Assembly (NCBI GenBank): GCA_026388445.1
Contig: JAPLJU010000239.1
Location: forward strand, 1 to 17,377
Reading direction: 5' to 3'
DNA length: 17,377 nucleotides
Source: Deltaproteobacteria bacterium
GTDB lineage: Bacteria > Desulfobacterota > Syntrophia > Syntrophales > UBA2192
Shown here in pieces: positions 1 through 7,295 of the stretch. Position 1 is the stretch's first letter; each line of letters opens with the position of its first letter. The notes under the pieces were generated by a model that searched no databases, was not told the DNA's origin, and saw nothing but the letters and a program-made list of their open reading frames with translations. A program made the position numbers and the translations under genes.

Positions 1-392
1 TTCTTGTCCGTCATCAAGACGGCGCCGAAGGTGCGGATGTCGAAGAAGTTATCGCAGAGCCATTTCCTTGCCTTCTCGACCTCGTCGCCCTTGCCGCGTT
101 TACCCTTCTCGCCGGCCTTTCCTTCAGCACCGGTTGCGTCGAGGGCTTCGTCATGGACCCTGTTCAGTACGGCCTTCTCCTTGATGTAGATGCGGTAGGG
201 AGCCTTGTCGGCCTTCACGATCTCGACGTAGTTCCGAACCTTCCTCTTCAGGCAGACGTCGGTCGTGAGACCGTGGCTGGTCTCGGGGTCGATCCTGGGC
301 ATGTTCCCTGCGTCGGGGTCTCCGTTGGGGTTCCCGTTCTCGACGTCGAAGAGGTACACAAAGTCGTAGCGGTTCTGTATGGCTTTTGTCAT
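1..392 (-). CDS. cas7c: Cas7c (Csd2), Cascade backbone subunit, 3' end outside window
   Basis: About 130 N-terminal residues of the type I-C Cas7 protein are visible. It begins MTKAIQNRYDFVYLFDVENG and continues NPNGDPDAGNMPRIDPET and HGLTTDVCLKRKVRNYVE, the conserved Csd2 opening. Cas7 polymerises along the crRNA spacer and forms the backbone of the Cascade surveillance complex. The family is usually about 280-300 residues, so over half is missing at the window edge; this is not a biological truncation. The ATG at 392 is chosen for its AAAGGAGGG Shine-Dalgarno sequence 7 nt upstream and because it lies 14 nt after the cas8c stop. It is the last visible gene of the operon; in I-C loci cas4, cas1, cas2 and the array normally follow. 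Confidence 0.93.
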   Translation of the reverse strand, partial: MTKAIQNRYDFVYLFDVENGNPNGDPDAGNMPRIDPETSHGLTTDVCLKRKVRNYVEIVKADKAPYRIYIKEKAVLNRVHDEALDATGAEGKAGEKGKRGKGDEVEKARKWLCDNFFDIRTFGAVLMTDK

Positions 393-406
393 GTCTAATC
401 CCTCCT

Positions 407-757
407 TTATTGTTCGGAGCGTTTGGCGAAGAATGCCTGGCGCTGGTGATAGTATCCGAGTGCAAAGTGTCCCTGGTCATCGAGACTGAGGTGGGCAGGG
501 AAGCCCTGGACACCCTGCAGTATTTCCTCGATGAGTTTGTCCGACCTGGAACCGTACTCGGCCTTCTGTATGTGATGCTGGGCCGTGCGCAGAAGCTGAG
601 GGAAGACCGCGCGCGGGGTTGCGGAGGCAGCGCCGTAGAAGCGGTCCTTGATGGTCGTGTTAGCACCCGGGACCGCGTCGCGTTGCGCTTTCTCGAGGAC
701 GGCGAAGAGGCGGCCGAGCCGATAGGCGATGTTGGTTTCTTCCGTGTTCAGTGTCAT
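407..757 (-). CDS. cas11c: Cas11c, internally initiated small subunit nested in cas8c
   Basis: Within cas8c, in the same frame, codons for Lys-Glu-Val read AAGGAGGTC and form a near-perfect Shine-Dalgarno sequence (AAAGGAGGT). It is followed 4 nt later by an ATG that begins MTLNTEETNIAYRLGRLF. The product would be the 116 C-terminal residues of Cas8c. It is known for type I-C systems that the small Cascade subunit Cas11c is made from an internal start in cas8c; it lines the belly of the complex and stabilises the non-target strand. Both the length and the mostly helical, Lys/Arg-rich composition fit. Expression from this site is predicted, not shown. Confidence 0.8.
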   Translation of the reverse strand: MTLNTEETNIAYRLGRLFAVLEKAQRDAVPGANTTIKDRFYGAASATPRAVFPQLLRTAQHHIQKAEYGSRSDKLIEEILQGVQGFPAHLSLDDQGHFALGYYHQRQAFFAKRSEQ

Positions 758-2092
758 GGTGACCTCCTTTGAAACGTTCATGATGCGGTATTTCCGCACG
801 AGAAAAGCCTTGATGATGGCGGCACGAAGATAGTTGATCTCCCTGTCGGCCCGGATCCGTCCCAAGACCACGGAGTAAAGCCCCTGGGGATAGGAAAGAC
901 CGGTCAGGATGGACCGCATCAGGGCGCCGCCAAGGACGGGCGGGATGTTCTTGCCTTTGCGGAGGAAGGCCGTTTCCTGCAGGAGCTGCCAGACGGCTGG
1001 AAAATCCGGATCTCTGTCGAAGCTCTTTACAATGGCCAGATCCCGGAAATGCCAGCCGACCTTGTCGAGGATGTCGCCAACGGTGCTCGCATACCAGAAC
1101 CGGATCGAGATCCGGGAGATGTTGGGCGAGAGCCCCAGGATGTAGAACCGGACATCGGGGTCGACCCCTGGGGGCATACGGCCCTCCTTGAGGCTCGTAA
1201 GGAAGCTCCTCAGGTCCTGCAGCTCCGCGGCGTCCTGTCCGGGGCTGAGGATCATCCCCATGAAGCCCTCGACGGGCGAGGCGCGGGACGTCCAGAAGAC
1301 GGTCGTTGCGTCCCCGATCTGGATCCTCTGGCGGCTTCCGAAGCGAAGGAGATGGTTCAGCGCGGTTGTGTAGGCGAAGGCGGATGCCTCCCCCACCGGG
1401 GCGTTATAATTCTGCTTCTTTCCATAGGAGCAGAAGGCGCCGAGGTTGAAAGAGACTATAGCGGCGCCACTTGGCTGAGTGCCATCAACGCGTTTGATCG
1501 CGGGGTGAAGCCGGGCGATGGGTGCCTTTTCCCCGGTGACGAGGCAGGGGGCAATCGTGCCGGAGGTAGTTCCTGACCGGTAGCGTGACCAGGCATCTCT
1601 AACCTTCGGCCTGTCGTGGATGAACCCCAGATCCCCGTCGAGCTGGAAGACGACGTTGAGGCCCGCCATCTCTTCCCAGTTGTCGAGGTCTGCGGCCTTT
1701 GAAGGCTGCCACGTATCGAGGAAGCGAAGCAGTGCCCTCATTCCTTCATCTTCAACGCCGTCACCGACTTCGTGGTTGAATGTCTTGAATGTCGTGAATG
1801 CCTTGGCATGCTCCGCCTTGTCTGCCCTTGTCGCACCGAGGGCATACATCGTGTTATCCCAGGCGAAGTTTGCAGCGATGCCGGAGGTCCGTTTAACGGG
1901 TTCCGGAACAATCAACTCCTTTGGCCCGGGTTTGTTCTTCTGCATGACCCGGAGATCCCTCACCTGGAGGAGGTTGCCACCGCCGTTGATGACGATGGCG
2001 AAGTGGATCTTCTGCCGGCTGAAGCCCGGTTCGGGGACCCCCGTCTCGCCGCGGGCCCTCTCGTAATACTCGCACAATGCCTGGAGGATCAT
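407..2092 (-). CDS. cas8c: Cas8c (Csd1), large subunit of type I-C Cascade
   Basis: This 561-residue protein is the normal size for Csd1/Cas8c, the large subunit that recognises the PAM and opens target DNA in type I-C Cascade. The start MILQALCEYYERA, the FVIVNGGG-like segment (here FAIVINGGG) near residue 32, FAWDNTMYALG near residue 75 and the C-terminal GYYHQRQAFF are typical of the family. The ATG at 2092 overlaps the cas5c stop as ATGA, and an AGGAGGTGA ribosome site lies just upstream inside cas5c, so the two are translationally coupled. The reading frame is intact. Its last 116 codons can also be translated separately as Cas11c from an internal start (757). Confidence 0.95.
   Translation of the reverse strand: MILQALCEYYERARGETGVPEPGFSRQKIHFAIVINGGGNLLQVRDLRVMQKNKPGPKELIVPEPVKRTSGIAANFAWDNTMYALGATRADKAEHAKAFTTFKTFNHEVGDGVEDEGMRALLRFLDTWQPSKAADLDNWEEMAGLNVVFQLDGDLGFIHDRPKVRDAWSRYRSGTTSGTIAPCLVTGEKAPIARLHPAIKRVDGTQPSGAAIVSFNLGAFCSYGKKQNYNAPVGEASAFAYTTALNHLLRFGSRQRIQIGDATTVFWTSRASPVEGFMGMILSPGQDAAELQDLRSFLTSLKEGRMPPGVDPDVRFYILGLSPNISRISIRFWYASTVGDILDKVGWHFRDLAIVKSFDRDPDFPAVWQLLQETAFLRKGKNIPPVLGGALMRSILTGLSYPQGLYSVVLGRIRADREINYLRAAIIKAFLVRKYRIMNVSKEVTMTLNTEETNIAYRLGRLFAVLEKAQRDAVPGANTTIKDRFYGAASATPRAVFPQLLRTAQHHIQKAEYGSRSDKLIEEILQGVQGFPAHLSLDDQGHFALGYYHQRQAFFAKRSEQ
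762..770 (-). promoter_or_regulatory. Internal ribosome binding site for cas11c
   Basis: AAAGGAGGT on the minus strand lies inside the cas8c coding region, 4 nt before the ATG at 757. It is as strong as the ribosome sites of cas5c, cas8c and cas7c in the same operon. That is unlikely by chance exactly where the small subunit should begin. Confidence 0.78.
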
Positions 2093-2742
2093 GACGTCAC
2101 CTCCTCTGCGCCGGGCCGGGGGACGTCGATCACACCGTCGTGAATGACGACCCTGAAGAACCGGGGTTCCATTCCGGCCGAGTAGTCAATGTCGTGGAGC
2201 ATCCAGCCAAGGTCCATCTCGCCGGAGAGGGTCGACCCGGGGATCTCCGCTTCGACCAGTGCGAAGGCGGCCGGAAACTCCCTGCACCCGAGATAGGGCC
2301 GGTGGAAGCATTGCCCCTTTGCGGCGCGCCTCTCGAAAACGTCCCTGTGCTTGGCCGGGACATTGTCCTCTTCGCTCGTGAACTCGAAATGGGCCTCGAT
2401 CACGTAGGCCACGTCCCTTAGGATCGTGGCCGCCCTCTGCTGGCGGTCCTCCTCTATGAAGAGCCCCAGCCGGGCCTTGCCGCCCTTCATCGCTTTACGG
2501 ACCGGGCCAAGGGCGAGCTTGGACCCGAGTTCGTTTCTCCGTACGTTGGTGAACCGGATCGGGTTGAGGACGTGGATCCGGTCTATGACCCACCGAATGT
2601 TCGGTTTCCAGTAGATCGCCTCCAGTACTCCGCGTGCTGCCGAGGGGGTCATGACGTCGTAGCTCACACGCTCGACCTTCATCTCGGGCCGCGTGAAGCA
2701 GGCATAATCCCCCCAGACGCGCAGTTTGATCCCGTATGACAA
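2089..2742 (-). CDS. cas5c: Cas5c (Cas5d), type I-C crRNA-processing endoribonuclease
   Basis: This is the I-C Cas5 protein, which in this subtype replaces Cas6: it cuts the pre-crRNA repeat and then caps the 5' handle in Cascade. The N-terminal YGIKLRVWGDYACFTRPEMK, then VERVSYDVMTPSAARGVLEAI and FTNVRRNEL, are the conserved Cas5d blocks; the RNase catalytic triad residues (Tyr/Lys/His) of the family lie in these regions. The frame is open to a GTG at 2751, but that codon overlaps the ribosome site AAAGGAGG (2751-2758). The TTG at 2742, 8 nt downstream of that site, is the better start and gives 217 residues. It lies 51 nt after the end of the full cas3 frame and overlaps cas8c by 4 nt. Confidence 0.93.
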   Translation of the reverse strand: MSYGIKLRVWGDYACFTRPEMKVERVSYDVMTPSAARGVLEAIYWKPNIRWVIDRIHVLNPIRFTNVRRNELGSKLALGPVRKAMKGGKARLGLFIEEDRQQRAATILRDVAYVIEAHFEFTSEEDNVPAKHRDVFERRAAKGQCFHRPYLGCREFPAAFALVEAEIPGSTLSGEMDLGWMLHDIDYSAGMEPRFFRVVIHDGVIDVPRPGAEEVTS

Positions 2743-2793
2743 CTGCAGCACCTCCTTTCGCTTGTTATAGTTGTGTGCATTGCCTGGACATGA

Positions 2794-4992
2794 TCAGGCG
2801 ATGAGACTCTCGATGGACTGCTGCTCTGTCCCGTCGGGGCAGAGGCCGACATCGCCCCGGTAGAGCGCCCGGTGTGTCAGGATGTTGAAGGTGCCGTGGA
2901 TCTGCTCTATGCTACCCGATGCAAGCAGGCCTAACAGGGCTTGCCGGGGTACATTCACGCTGTATCTCTGTAGTCGGCGGGCCAAAAAAGCAGGGTTTTC
3001 AATATACCGCAGGCTTCGGATAATCTACTCGGCGTCGCGGTTCCATGGAATGATAACGGACTCCTGGTCCTCCTTGATGATCCTGAATTTCTGGCTCACC
3101 CTGCTGAACGGGAAATCGCCCCGCCTGGTTCCTTCCGAGAGGTCGGCCAGGATTCCCTCCTTGTCGAGGTCTTCCCCTTTCTCCCAGTAGAGCGCCCTGA
3201 AATAGGCCTCCAACGCCTCCGGTGAGAGGGGGTCGGGGAAGCGGCGAAGCACCATGGCTCCCAAGTCCGCCGTCTGGCGGAAGTGACCTGCGGGAAGTTT
3301 CTCCTCGGGCGTAAATATAAAGACCTCGCCACCCTGGTCCATCCTGCCTTCGCGGTTACAGCGGCCGGCTGCTTGGGCCACGGAGTCGATCCCGGCTGCG
3401 GCACGGTAGACAACGGGGAAGTCGACGTCGACCCCGGCCTCGATCAGTTGGGTGCTGATGACGCGGCAGGGCCTCCCGCCGGCCAGATCTTCCCGCAGTT
3501 TCCTGATCACCTCCCTGCGGTGCTCCGGGCACATGAAGCCGCTGAGGTGGAGCGCCCCCTCGGTGTCCTGGAGCTTCTCATACAGTTTCCGGGCGTGCTT
3601 TCTCGTGTTGACGATGCAGAGGGCCTGGCGATGGGAGGATAGCCTCCGGGCCAAATCATCGTTGGTGATCTTACCCAAGTTACTTGCCCGCACCCTTCGG
3701 AATGCTGCGTATAACTCCCCCGGGTCAGGCATGATTTCCCGGATGCCTTCGAGGCCCTCTTTGAAGTCCTCCCTGACCGACAGCGCGGGCTGTGTAGCGG
3801 TGCAGAGCACGACCGTCGTCCCGTAGCTGGATGTGAGCTCGCGTAGGACCTCGAGGCAGGGCTTCAGGTAGTCGGTGGGGAGCATCTGCGCCTCGTCGAG
3901 GATGACGACGCTTCCGGCGACGTTGTGCAGCTTGCGGCAGCGTGAGGATCGGTTGTGGAAGAAAGACTCAAAGAACTGCACGTTCGTCGTGACGACAATG
4001 GGGGCATCCCAGTTCTCGGAGGCCAGCCGGGACCTCATATCCTCTCTTTCAGGCTCGAAGTTGGAGTGGTGTTCGAGGACGGCCTCGTCGCCCATGGCCC
4101 GCCTGAACACATCGGCGTTCTGCTCGATGATACTCGTGAAGGGAATGACGTAGATGATCCGCCTCATTCCATGTGTCAAGGCATTACGCATGGCGAAGGC
4201 CATTGAGGAGAGGGTCTTTCCGCCACCTGTCGGTACGGTCAGCGAAAAAAGGCCCGCGCTCTGCTCCGCGGCTTTAATGCAGTTCTCCAATATCGTGCGC
4301 CGATAACCGTTGATCGGCGTCGGGGCGGCGTTCTTTGCAAGCTCCCGTAACCGGATGTCCAGCTTGGCATGCAGCTCTTCGAGCGAGGGGTAGCCGCTGC
4401 GCAATCCGTGGAATGTGGGATCCATAAACTTCTCGGTGTCGAGAAAGTCGGCGTCGACAAGGCAGGAATAGATCATCCGTGTGAAAAAAGAGAGCTGGAA
4501 GCCTCCACGTTCGGGGACAGGTATGAATGGAAGATCCAAACTCTTTGATATGTCCTTCAGAAAATCCGGGGCCGCCGAGTAGTCGGGAACGCTTTTCTCC
4601 AGCCTGCTCGAGAGGCTGGTCGATTCGGGATTTTTGCCGTCCGGGAGCCCTCCGTGATGCCCTGCGACGATATAGGCGAGGAGTTTGCCCGCACCGCCCT
4701 TCAGCACGCCGTTTGCCAGTTGGGCGCCGGCTGTAGAATGGTCGACCCGAGTGATCTTCCCTGCCTCTTGGGCGTCGTCGCATGTAACAGCCTTCAGGTA
4801 GGCCTGAAACTCCTGCGAGTACTTTCCCAGATCGTGCCACAGCCCCGCCAGATATGCCCATCGCCCGGCATCAAATGTGTCACCAAAGGACTCGGCCATC
4901 TCCGACACATTATGTAGATGCTCCTCAAGGGATTGCCAGTGCTCGGAGGGCTGGCCGTCTATTGAATGGGCATAATAGCAATGCTTATCCAT
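2794..4992 (-). pseudogene. cas3: cas3, type I-C helicase-nuclease interrupted by an in-frame TAG
   Basis: Cas3 is recruited by Cascade, unwinds target DNA and degrades it. The HD nuclease is complete: H25, H53-D54 (LWHDLGKYS), H85 (VDHSTAG) and H112-H113 (GHHGGLPDG). The helicase has Walker A PTGGGKT (254-260), DEAQ (366-369), motif III CTATQPA (397-403) and motif VI QAAGRCNREGR. At 3025-3027 the frame meets TAG after residue 655 (IIPWNRDAE). It then continues without any shift as IIRSLRYIENPAFLARRLQ, RYSVNVPRQALLGLLASG, IEQIHGTFNILTHRALY, to a TGA at 2794. That continuation is the ordinary I-C Cas3 C-terminus, and the full frame (732 codons including the TAG) has the family's normal length. 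Without readthrough the protein loses its last 76 residues. No strong ribosome site is seen before the ATG at 4992. Confidence 0.88.
3025..3027 (-). other. In-frame amber codon within cas3
   Basis: The codon reads TAG on the minus strand, flanked by GAG (Glu) before and ATT ATC (Ile-Ile) after, inside what should be a surface helix of the C-terminal domain. A single C-to-T change from CAG (Gln) would create it. TAG is used as an ordinary stop elsewhere in the window, for example at the ends of the AtpZ-like and YtxH genes, which argues against general codon reassignment. Confidence 0.9.
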
Positions 4993-5079
4993 GAATGAGA
5001 GCGATCTGAAAACGGGTTGTGCGACCGAACTTCCTCGTTATTTAATCAAAGACGGAAATGATGGAGTCATTAATGGAAA

Positions 5080-5107
5080 AACCCCGCCTTTATTGAGAAA
5101 CGGGGTT
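5080..5107 (-). terminator. Possible minus-strand intrinsic terminator in the cas3 leader
   Basis: AACCCCG (5080-5086) pairs with CGGGGTT (5101-5107) around a 14-nt loop. On the minus strand the stem is followed by a T run (GGGGTTTTTCC). It lies about 90 nt upstream of the cas3 start, so it could insulate the cas operon from minus-strand transcription arriving from the right, or act as an attenuator. The loop is longer than in a typical terminator. Confidence 0.5.
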
Positions 5108-5252
5108 CGATTATTGCTTCATGGCATACCTGCGATGAATGAAGGTTTAATTTGTTGATTGCGTAAAATACACGTTACCTGTTCTTTGAAAAAGCAGAGA
5201 GCATCTGATACGCCTTTAGAGAATTCGTCAAAGCTCGAAAGGAGGTATGCAG

Positions 5253-5762
5253 ATGCTCCCAGAAGAGATAACCCTCCCGGAATGGATTTTTGCTTACCCC
5301 GGGGACATTGTCAATCGATTGTTTGGGCATTTGGGCACGACCTATGATCAAGGGTTTACCCGGAGCTATGGCCAAGTTCTTCGGGACTTCCAGATCCGCT
5401 GGTGCCTCGAGGCCAAAGGACAGCTGCGCTGCCCCCGATGTTTAAGCCCGTCCTTGATCCGCAAAGGCTGGCGGCCACGGGTGTTGCGGACATCGCGAGG
5501 GGCCCTTGCTCTGGAGGTCCTGCAGATGCGCTGCAAGGCCTGCGGCAGGACGTTTCGCCCGGCCAATGCGGTACTGGGGCTTCCCTTTGCGCGCCGGTTC
5601 CTCGATGAGCTGATCGAGAAGGCCATGGGGATGGGGATCCAGATGCCCTTTGCCCGTTCATCCTGGATCCTGAAGGCCCGCCGCAAAGCATGGACGCCGA
5701 TTTGTGGCGGATCCTTGTCGGGCTCGCCTGGGCTCTCCATGATCGTCCGGCTGACTGCATAA
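5253..5762 (+). pseudogene. Zinc-ribbon ORF, probably an N-terminal fragment (transposase-like)
   Basis: The protein has two CxxC knuckles (LRCPRC and MRCKACGRTFRP), about 34 residues apart, flanking a basic segment (RKGWRPRVLRTSRG). This is the zinc-ribbon-plus-basic layout seen at the N-terminus of several transposase families; I cannot name the family. The start is set at 5253 because AAAGGAGG (5238-5245) lies 7 nt upstream, whereas the first ATG (5247) is too close to it. From about 5650 on, the frame becomes an out-of-frame reading of the next ORF (GGSLSGSPGLSM...), so its own C-terminus appears to be missing. No catalytic DDE domain or terminal repeats are seen. It is divergent from cas3. 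It could instead be an intact small regulator. Confidence 0.5.
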
Positions 5763-6043
5763 AACGCTGCGCCCTATGCGGTAAGCTTTTCCTTCAAAAG
5801 ACAAAGAAGCGAAAAGACTATTGCAGCCGGGATTGTGCCGTGCGCGCCGTGGATGCCCACCGCAAGGGCACCGAGAAGCGCATCCAGCAGCAGCGCCAGG
5901 CCCAGGAGCGGGCCTACCGGAAGAAGGTAGCCGGCAAGCTCGGGGTGCAACCTGACCGGGTTGTTTCATATCAGGATCCGGGGAAAAAGCGACGAGAAGG
6001 CAGGCAACAAAAGCCTCCGCGAGGGAGGCTTTTGTTTTTTTAG
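5690..6043 (+). CDS. CGNR-like zinc-finger protein, possibly N-terminally truncated
   Basis: The 117-residue product contains RCALCGKLFLQKTKKRKDYC followed by SRDC: a CX2C-X14-CX3C finger close to the CGNR-type fingers of DNA-binding regulators. A strongly basic, helical tail rich in Gln, Arg and Lys follows. The ATG at 5690 has no good ribosome site, while the frame is open upstream to 5609, overlapping the previous ORF in a different frame. The preceding LWRILVGLAWALHDRPADCI looks like the end of a larger domain, so the 5' part may be lost. The last codons (KPPRGRLLFF) are encoded by the terminator hairpin itself, with the TAG lying at the end of its T tract. Function is unknown; it may be a remnant. 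Confidence 0.5.
   Translation: MDADLWRILVGLAWALHDRPADCIKRCALCGKLFLQKTKKRKDYCSRDCAVRAVDAHRKGTEKRIQQQRQAQERAYRKKVAGKLGVQPDRVVSYQDPGKKRREGRQQKPPRGRLLFF
6007..6040 (+). terminator. Strong intrinsic terminator overlapping the end of the zinc-finger ORF
   Basis: A 12-bp perfect stem (6007-6018 with 6024-6035: ACAAAAGCCTCC / GGAGGCTTTTGT) has a 5-nt loop and is followed by a T run. It lies between convergent genes. On the minus strand only a broken T run follows the stem, so it serves the plus strand best and the antitoxin gene perhaps weakly. Confidence 0.85.
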
Positions 6044-6055
6044 ATGACTCATTAT

Positions 6056-6601
6056 TTAACATAGATCTGCGCTAAAAAACGGCTCTTCGCTCTGCATCAA
6101 CCAATCGGCGGGATTTAATACTAATGTTTTTCCCTCTGATTTCTTCTGTGGTTTAGTTTTTTGTGTAAGCACCTTCAGATCGCGAATACCCTTATGAAGC
6201 ACACGGCCCTTCTCACTCTCAGCGTTTAATACGTAAATAAGCCTCAGAAGCTTATCTGCCACTGGTCCGATAGAGGCCTTTGAATTTTCCCACCTCGAAA
6301 ATGTGGATAAATCAACCGAGAGGATCTCTGCAATTTGCTTGCTTTTCAGTCCAAGCTCTTTTCTTAAATATTTTATTTCTTGGCCTTTTAGCTTCTTTTC
6401 ACTGCATACAACATCTCTTCCAATCACCAAATGTAAGTTCTTCACCTTGGGAATCTCAACGGCCTTCTCTCCGCATTTTGTACATTCGTATTGAGTAACA
6501 CCATGCAAATATATATTATCAAGGCCACTTTCTGTATAGTGATATGGTCGGTCTTTGATAATATTTATTTCTTCCCCGCACTCCCAGCAGGTTTTCATCA
6601 T
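6056..6601 (-). CDS. YgiT-type zinc finger / HTH antitoxin (MqsA-like)
   Basis: The 181-residue protein has an N-terminal zinc-binding domain with C5-x2-C8 (CWEC) and C40-x2-C43 (CTKC), as in the YgiT/MqsA N-terminus. This is followed by an Xre-type helix-turn-helix at about residues 74-120 (LRKELGLKSKQIAEILSVDL, then FSRWENSKASIGP). MqsA-type antitoxins bind their toxin with the zinc domain and their own operator with the HTH. About 55 extra residues after the HTH are not recognised. It lies 25 nt downstream of a DUF4258 gene on the same strand, toxin first as in mqsRA. Two ATGs occur in tandem; GGGG just upstream serves as the ribosome site. Its base composition looks AT-richer than the cas genes, which suggests separate acquisition. 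Confidence 0.8.
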   Translation of the reverse strand: MMKTCWECGEEINIIKDRPYHYTESGLDNIYLHGVTQYECTKCGEKAVEIPKVKNLHLVIGRDVVCSEKKLKGQEIKYLRKELGLKSKQIAEILSVDLSTFSRWENSKASIGPVADKLLRLIYVLNAESEKGRVLHKGIRDLKVLTQKTKPQKKSEGKTLVLNPADWLMQSEEPFFSADLC

Positions 6602-6626
6602 GTGCCCCCCTCTCCTCGGCTCTCTC

Positions 6627-6914
6627 TCATTTTAGGACGGATATAATGATCAATCGTCCCCGATCTGCGATTTCGATAACTACGGTTCCTTCGCGGTCAT
6701 CAGAATCTACCCCCCAAATTCGATACCTAATTCTTCCTCTTTTTGTTTTTTCTTCTTGAGTAATCGTTCCACAGTTGAGTATTTGAAACACATCCCTTAA
6801 GGTGTAACCTCGATCACGCATCCTTGCCCGGGCATGATCAGTAAAGATGATAGTTCCATGCTCGAGTATATCTCTGATATGCTTCAATACACCATTGCGA
6901 ATATTTTCCCTCAT
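6627..6914 (-). CDS. DUF4258 protein, probable toxin partner
   Basis: A compact 95-residue protein. IIFTDHARARMRDRGYTLRD (His and Arg of the family's H-x3-RM-x-RG motif), DVFQILNCGTI, then YRIWGVDSD and a final beta strand RLIIISVL match the DUF4258 fold, a small barnase/RelE-like domain often paired with YgiT-type zinc-finger/HTH antitoxins. The likely role is an RNA-cleaving toxin neutralised by the next gene, but catalytic activity cannot be read from the sequence. The ATG at 6914 has only a weak ribosome site (AGG directly before it), which would keep toxin synthesis low. The inverted repeats at 6964-7031 sit 50-120 nt upstream and are good operator candidates. Confidence 0.75.
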   Translation of the reverse strand: MRENIRNGVLKHIRDILEHGTIIFTDHARARMRDRGYTLRDVFQILNCGTITQEEKTKRGRIRYRIWGVDSDDREGTVVIEIADRGRLIIISVLK

Positions 6915-6963
6915 CCTGGATATGTAAGATACACAGTAGGATCCATTCTTGTCAATTGAAAAG

Positions 6964-6978
6964 TTGATTGAAAATCAA
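6964..6978. promoter_or_regulatory. Inverted repeat, candidate antitoxin operator 1
   Basis: TTGATT-GAA-AATCAA is a perfect palindrome with a 3-nt centre, about 50 nt upstream of the toxin start. Related half-sites recur at 7015-7031, as expected for cooperative binding by the HTH antitoxin. Confidence 0.5.
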
Positions 6979-7014
6979 TTTATTGTCATTATTCATTTAT
7001 TTCGGCTATTATTT

Positions 7015-7031
7015 ATTGATCTTTAATCAAT
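7015..7031. promoter_or_regulatory. Inverted repeat, candidate antitoxin operator 2
   Basis: ATTGAT-CTTTA-ATCAAT has the same half-sites as the repeat at 6964-6978 with a 5-nt centre. The two centres lie about 52 bp apart, roughly five helical turns. The assignment as an operator is inferred. Confidence 0.45.
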
Positions 7032-7162
7032 TTTTATGCCATTTATAAAGTAGTGCATAAGATTATCATCCTCGCCCCTCAACAGACCCCCGAAAATACC
7101 CCCTATTTATGCCTATTTAACATTGTTCTGCGCCTTTTCTGTGCCCGCGGCCTGATGGTGAT

Positions 7163-7213
7163 CCGGGGAAGGCGGCCCAGGACAGCCGCCTTTGGTAGCT
7201 AACCTATCCCCGG
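7163..7213. repeat. Nested inverted repeat
   Basis: An inner stem AAGGCGGC (7169-7176) pairs with GCCGCCTT (7185-7192) around an 8-nt loop. An outer stem CCGGGGA (7163-7169) pairs with TCCCCGG (7207-7213), sharing one base with the inner arm. It could be a recombination-site structure or a transcribed hairpin. Confidence 0.55.
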
Positions 7214-7215
7214 TC

Positions 7216-7238
7216 AAATTGTGCCCAAAATTGTGCCC
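7216..7238. repeat. Tandem direct repeat AAATTGTGCCC x2
   Basis: AAATTGTGCCC occurs at 7216-7226 and again at 7228-7238, separated by one base. Closely spaced direct repeats near an attachment site are typical of integrase arm-type binding sites; this role is inferred. Confidence 0.55.
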
Positions 7239-7295
7239 GCCGTACCCACTTTTTCCTAAAATCACCTAACGTTTTCCAACTCAATTGATAGAAGA

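Noticed and set aside
151..666. Minus-strand ORF of 171 codons overlapping cas7 and cas8c
   Set aside because: It is an out-of-frame, Arg/Pro-rich reading of cas7c and cas8c, which have clear family matches and ribosome sites.
3025..3027. Genome-wide reassignment of TAG to a sense codon
   Set aside because: Other well-supported genes in the window, such as the AtpZ-like and YtxH genes, end with TAG at the expected place.
1..5250. CRISPR array
   Set aside because: No regularly spaced repeat of about 30-37 bp is seen anywhere in the window; in I-C loci the array normally lies beyond cas2, off the left edge.
5609..5762. orfA/orfB programmed frameshift in a transposase
   Set aside because: The frames overlap in a -1 relation, but no slippery heptamer is present and the second ORF has no DDE-type catalytic motifs.
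5034..6063. Direct TTATTTAA copies flanking the zinc-finger ORFs as a target duplication
   Set aside because: The match is short and AT-rich, the flanking bases differ, and no terminal inverted repeats accompany it.
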